A stretch of DNA of 6,690 nt, from assembly GCA_947177845.1 (NCBI GenBank), contig CAMWVZ010000054.1:1-6690 (forward strand), in the 5' to 3' direction. Made by a program: the position numbers and the translations under genes. The notes under the pieces were generated by a model that saw only the letters and a list, made by a program, of their open reading frames with translations, was not told the origin of the DNA and did not search any database. This stretch comes from an uncultured Bacteroidales bacterium (GTDB lineage Bacteria > Bacteroidota > Bacteroidia > Bacteroidales > P3). Numbering within the stretch: position 1 is the stretch's first letter; each line of letters begins with the position of its first letter. Of this stretch, positions 5,832 to 6,690 are shown piece by piece.

Positions 5832-6690
5832 ACGAGAATCTTTTGGCCAATCAAGCCCCCGCGCAGAACGAGCGCGAAGCCATAGACCGTCTGTTGCGAA
5901 TTTTGCGCCTGCTCCGCAAGGAATGTCCGTGGGATAGAAAACAGACTTTCGACAGTCTGCGGACCCTTACGGTGGAGGAGGTTTTTGAACTTTCGGACGC
6001 GATAGTGAAGAAAGATTACGAGGATGTGAAGAAAGAAGTGGGCGATGTGCTGCTGCACCTTGCCTTCTATTCCGAATTGGGGCGCGAACAGGGCAGATTC
6101 GATTTCACGGAGGTTTGCAACTCTCTGTGTGAAAAACTTATCCGTCGGCATCCGCATATCTTTGCCGAAGTGGAGGTGAAGAACGAAGACGATGTCAAGG
6201 AGAATTGGGAGGCGATAAAGCTCAAGGAAGGCAAGAAACATTCCGTGCTTTCGGGCGTGCCGTCTTCGCTGCCGGCCATGATCAAGGCCTATCGGATTCA
6301 GGACAAGGCGCGGGGCGTGGGCTTCGACTGGGACAATATCGGGCAGGTTTGGGAAAAGGTGGAGGAAGAGAAAGATGAATTTTTGCAGGAGGTGAAGAAG
6401 TGGAATGCGTTGCGAGAAAGCTTGCCCAAAGAGGAGCAGGAAGCCGCATTGACCGCCGAAGATGCCGGCAGGAAAGGCGCTACCGCCGAACAGGAGGCGT
6501 TCTTGCAACAGCGCAGGAAAACCTTGGGCGAGCTGGGCGATGTGTTCTTTGCGCTCATCAACTATGCCCGCTTTCTGAAACTCAATCCTGAAGATGCCTT
6601 GGAGCAGACCAACCGCAAATTCATAAACCGCTTCTCCTATATGGAGGAACAGACCATACAGAAAGGCAAATCCCTGCACGATATGAGCCT
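5828..6690 (+). CDS. mazG: nucleoside triphosphate pyrophosphohydrolase MazG, 3' end cut by window edge
   Basis: Cytoplasmic all-alpha NTP pyrophosphatase that hydrolyses (d)NTPs to the monophosphate and PPi; in other bacteria it clears abnormal nucleotides and affects starvation responses. The visible part is 287 codons. The first MazG half has CPWDRKQTFDSL (33-44), the metal motif EEVFE (50-54) and EVGDVLLHLAF (70-80). A middle segment has RRHPHIFAE (106-114) and VLSGVPSSLPAMIKAYRIQDKA around 140-161. The second half has the metal motif EEKDE (180-184) and ELGDVFFALINYARFL (235-250), then TNRKFINRF (261-269). Unusual: the two metal motifs in the second half are 51 residues apart (Glu184 to Glu235), against about 20 in typical MazG, so a charged Ala/Glu/Lys-rich insert of about 30 residues is present (about 190-230). 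The start overlaps the plsY stop (ATGA). Roughly 15-20 residues are missing at the end. Confidence 0.95.
   Translation, partial: MNENLLANQAPAQNEREAIDRLLRILRLLRKECPWDRKQTFDSLRTLTVEEVFELSDAIVKKDYEDVKKEVGDVLLHLAFYSELGREQGRFDFTEVCNSLCEKLIRRHPHIFAEVEVKNEDDVKENWEAIKLKEGKKHSVLSGVPSSLPAMIKAYRIQDKARGVGFDWDNIGQVWEKVEEEKDEFLQEVKKWNALRESLPKEEQEAALTAEDAGRKGATAEQEAFLQQRRKTLGELGDVFFALINYARFLKLNPEDALEQTNRKFINRFSYMEEQTIQKGKSLHDMS

Noticed and set aside
5618..6679. Long minus-strand open frame opposite plsY and mazG
   Set aside because: It crosses two well-supported plus-strand genes and gives Phe/Leu-rich nonsense typical of an antisense shadow.

Overview
The window looks like a chromosomal stretch from a member of the Bacteroidota, probably the Bacteroidales. 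The evidence is promoter elements of the TAnnTTTG type in the one divergent intergenic region, A-rich leaders instead of strong Shine-Dalgarno sequences, and Bacteroidota-style versions of several proteins: a short CCC-motif/DUF4190-like membrane protein, a class III aminotransferase ending in a PPLTIT motif, and a two-gene ResB + CcsA cytochrome c maturation pair. Genus cannot be fixed from the sequence alone. I see no phage, insertion sequence, CRISPR or RNA gene, and most of the content is housekeeping.

Layout: seven of the eight genes have a recognised family role and one is a small membrane protein of unknown function. Two transcription units diverge from an 80-bp region at 4808-4887. 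Leftward (minus strand) run a class III PLP aminotransferase (4807-3602), a 135-bp gap holding a long imperfect palindrome, then ribE (riboflavin synthase), ccsB/resB and ccsA joined by ATGA stop/start overlaps, and after 31 bp ddl (D-Ala-D-Ala ligase), which runs off the left edge. Rightward (plus strand) run the DUF4190-like protein, plsY (glycerol-3-phosphate acyltransferase) and mazG (NTP pyrophosphohydrolase), also joined by two ATGA overlaps; mazG runs off the right edge a little short of its expected end. There is no gene-free stretch over 300 bp; the longest is the 135-bp gap at 3467-3601.

How the genes relate: CcsB and CcsA should form one membrane complex that delivers haem to apocytochromes c outside the membrane. 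RibE makes riboflavin (FMN/FAD precursor), Ddl makes the peptidoglycan dipeptide, PlsY makes lysophosphatidic acid for phospholipids, and MazG cleans up nucleotides. The unit therefore mixes cofactor, respiration and envelope functions without forming one pathway.

The points most worth checking are residue-level and structural. The CcsB/CcsA pair seems to lack both transmembrane haem-ligand histidines while keeping both external ones. The aminotransferase appears to have lost both partners of the Glu/Arg substrate gate. MazG carries an extra segment of about 30 residues in its second half. An approximately 90-bp nested palindrome flanked by short direct repeats lies between the aminotransferase and ribE. 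The two divergent promoters are so close that they probably overlap, leaving the aminotransferase mRNA almost without a leader. I did not find a wholly new multi-gene system.
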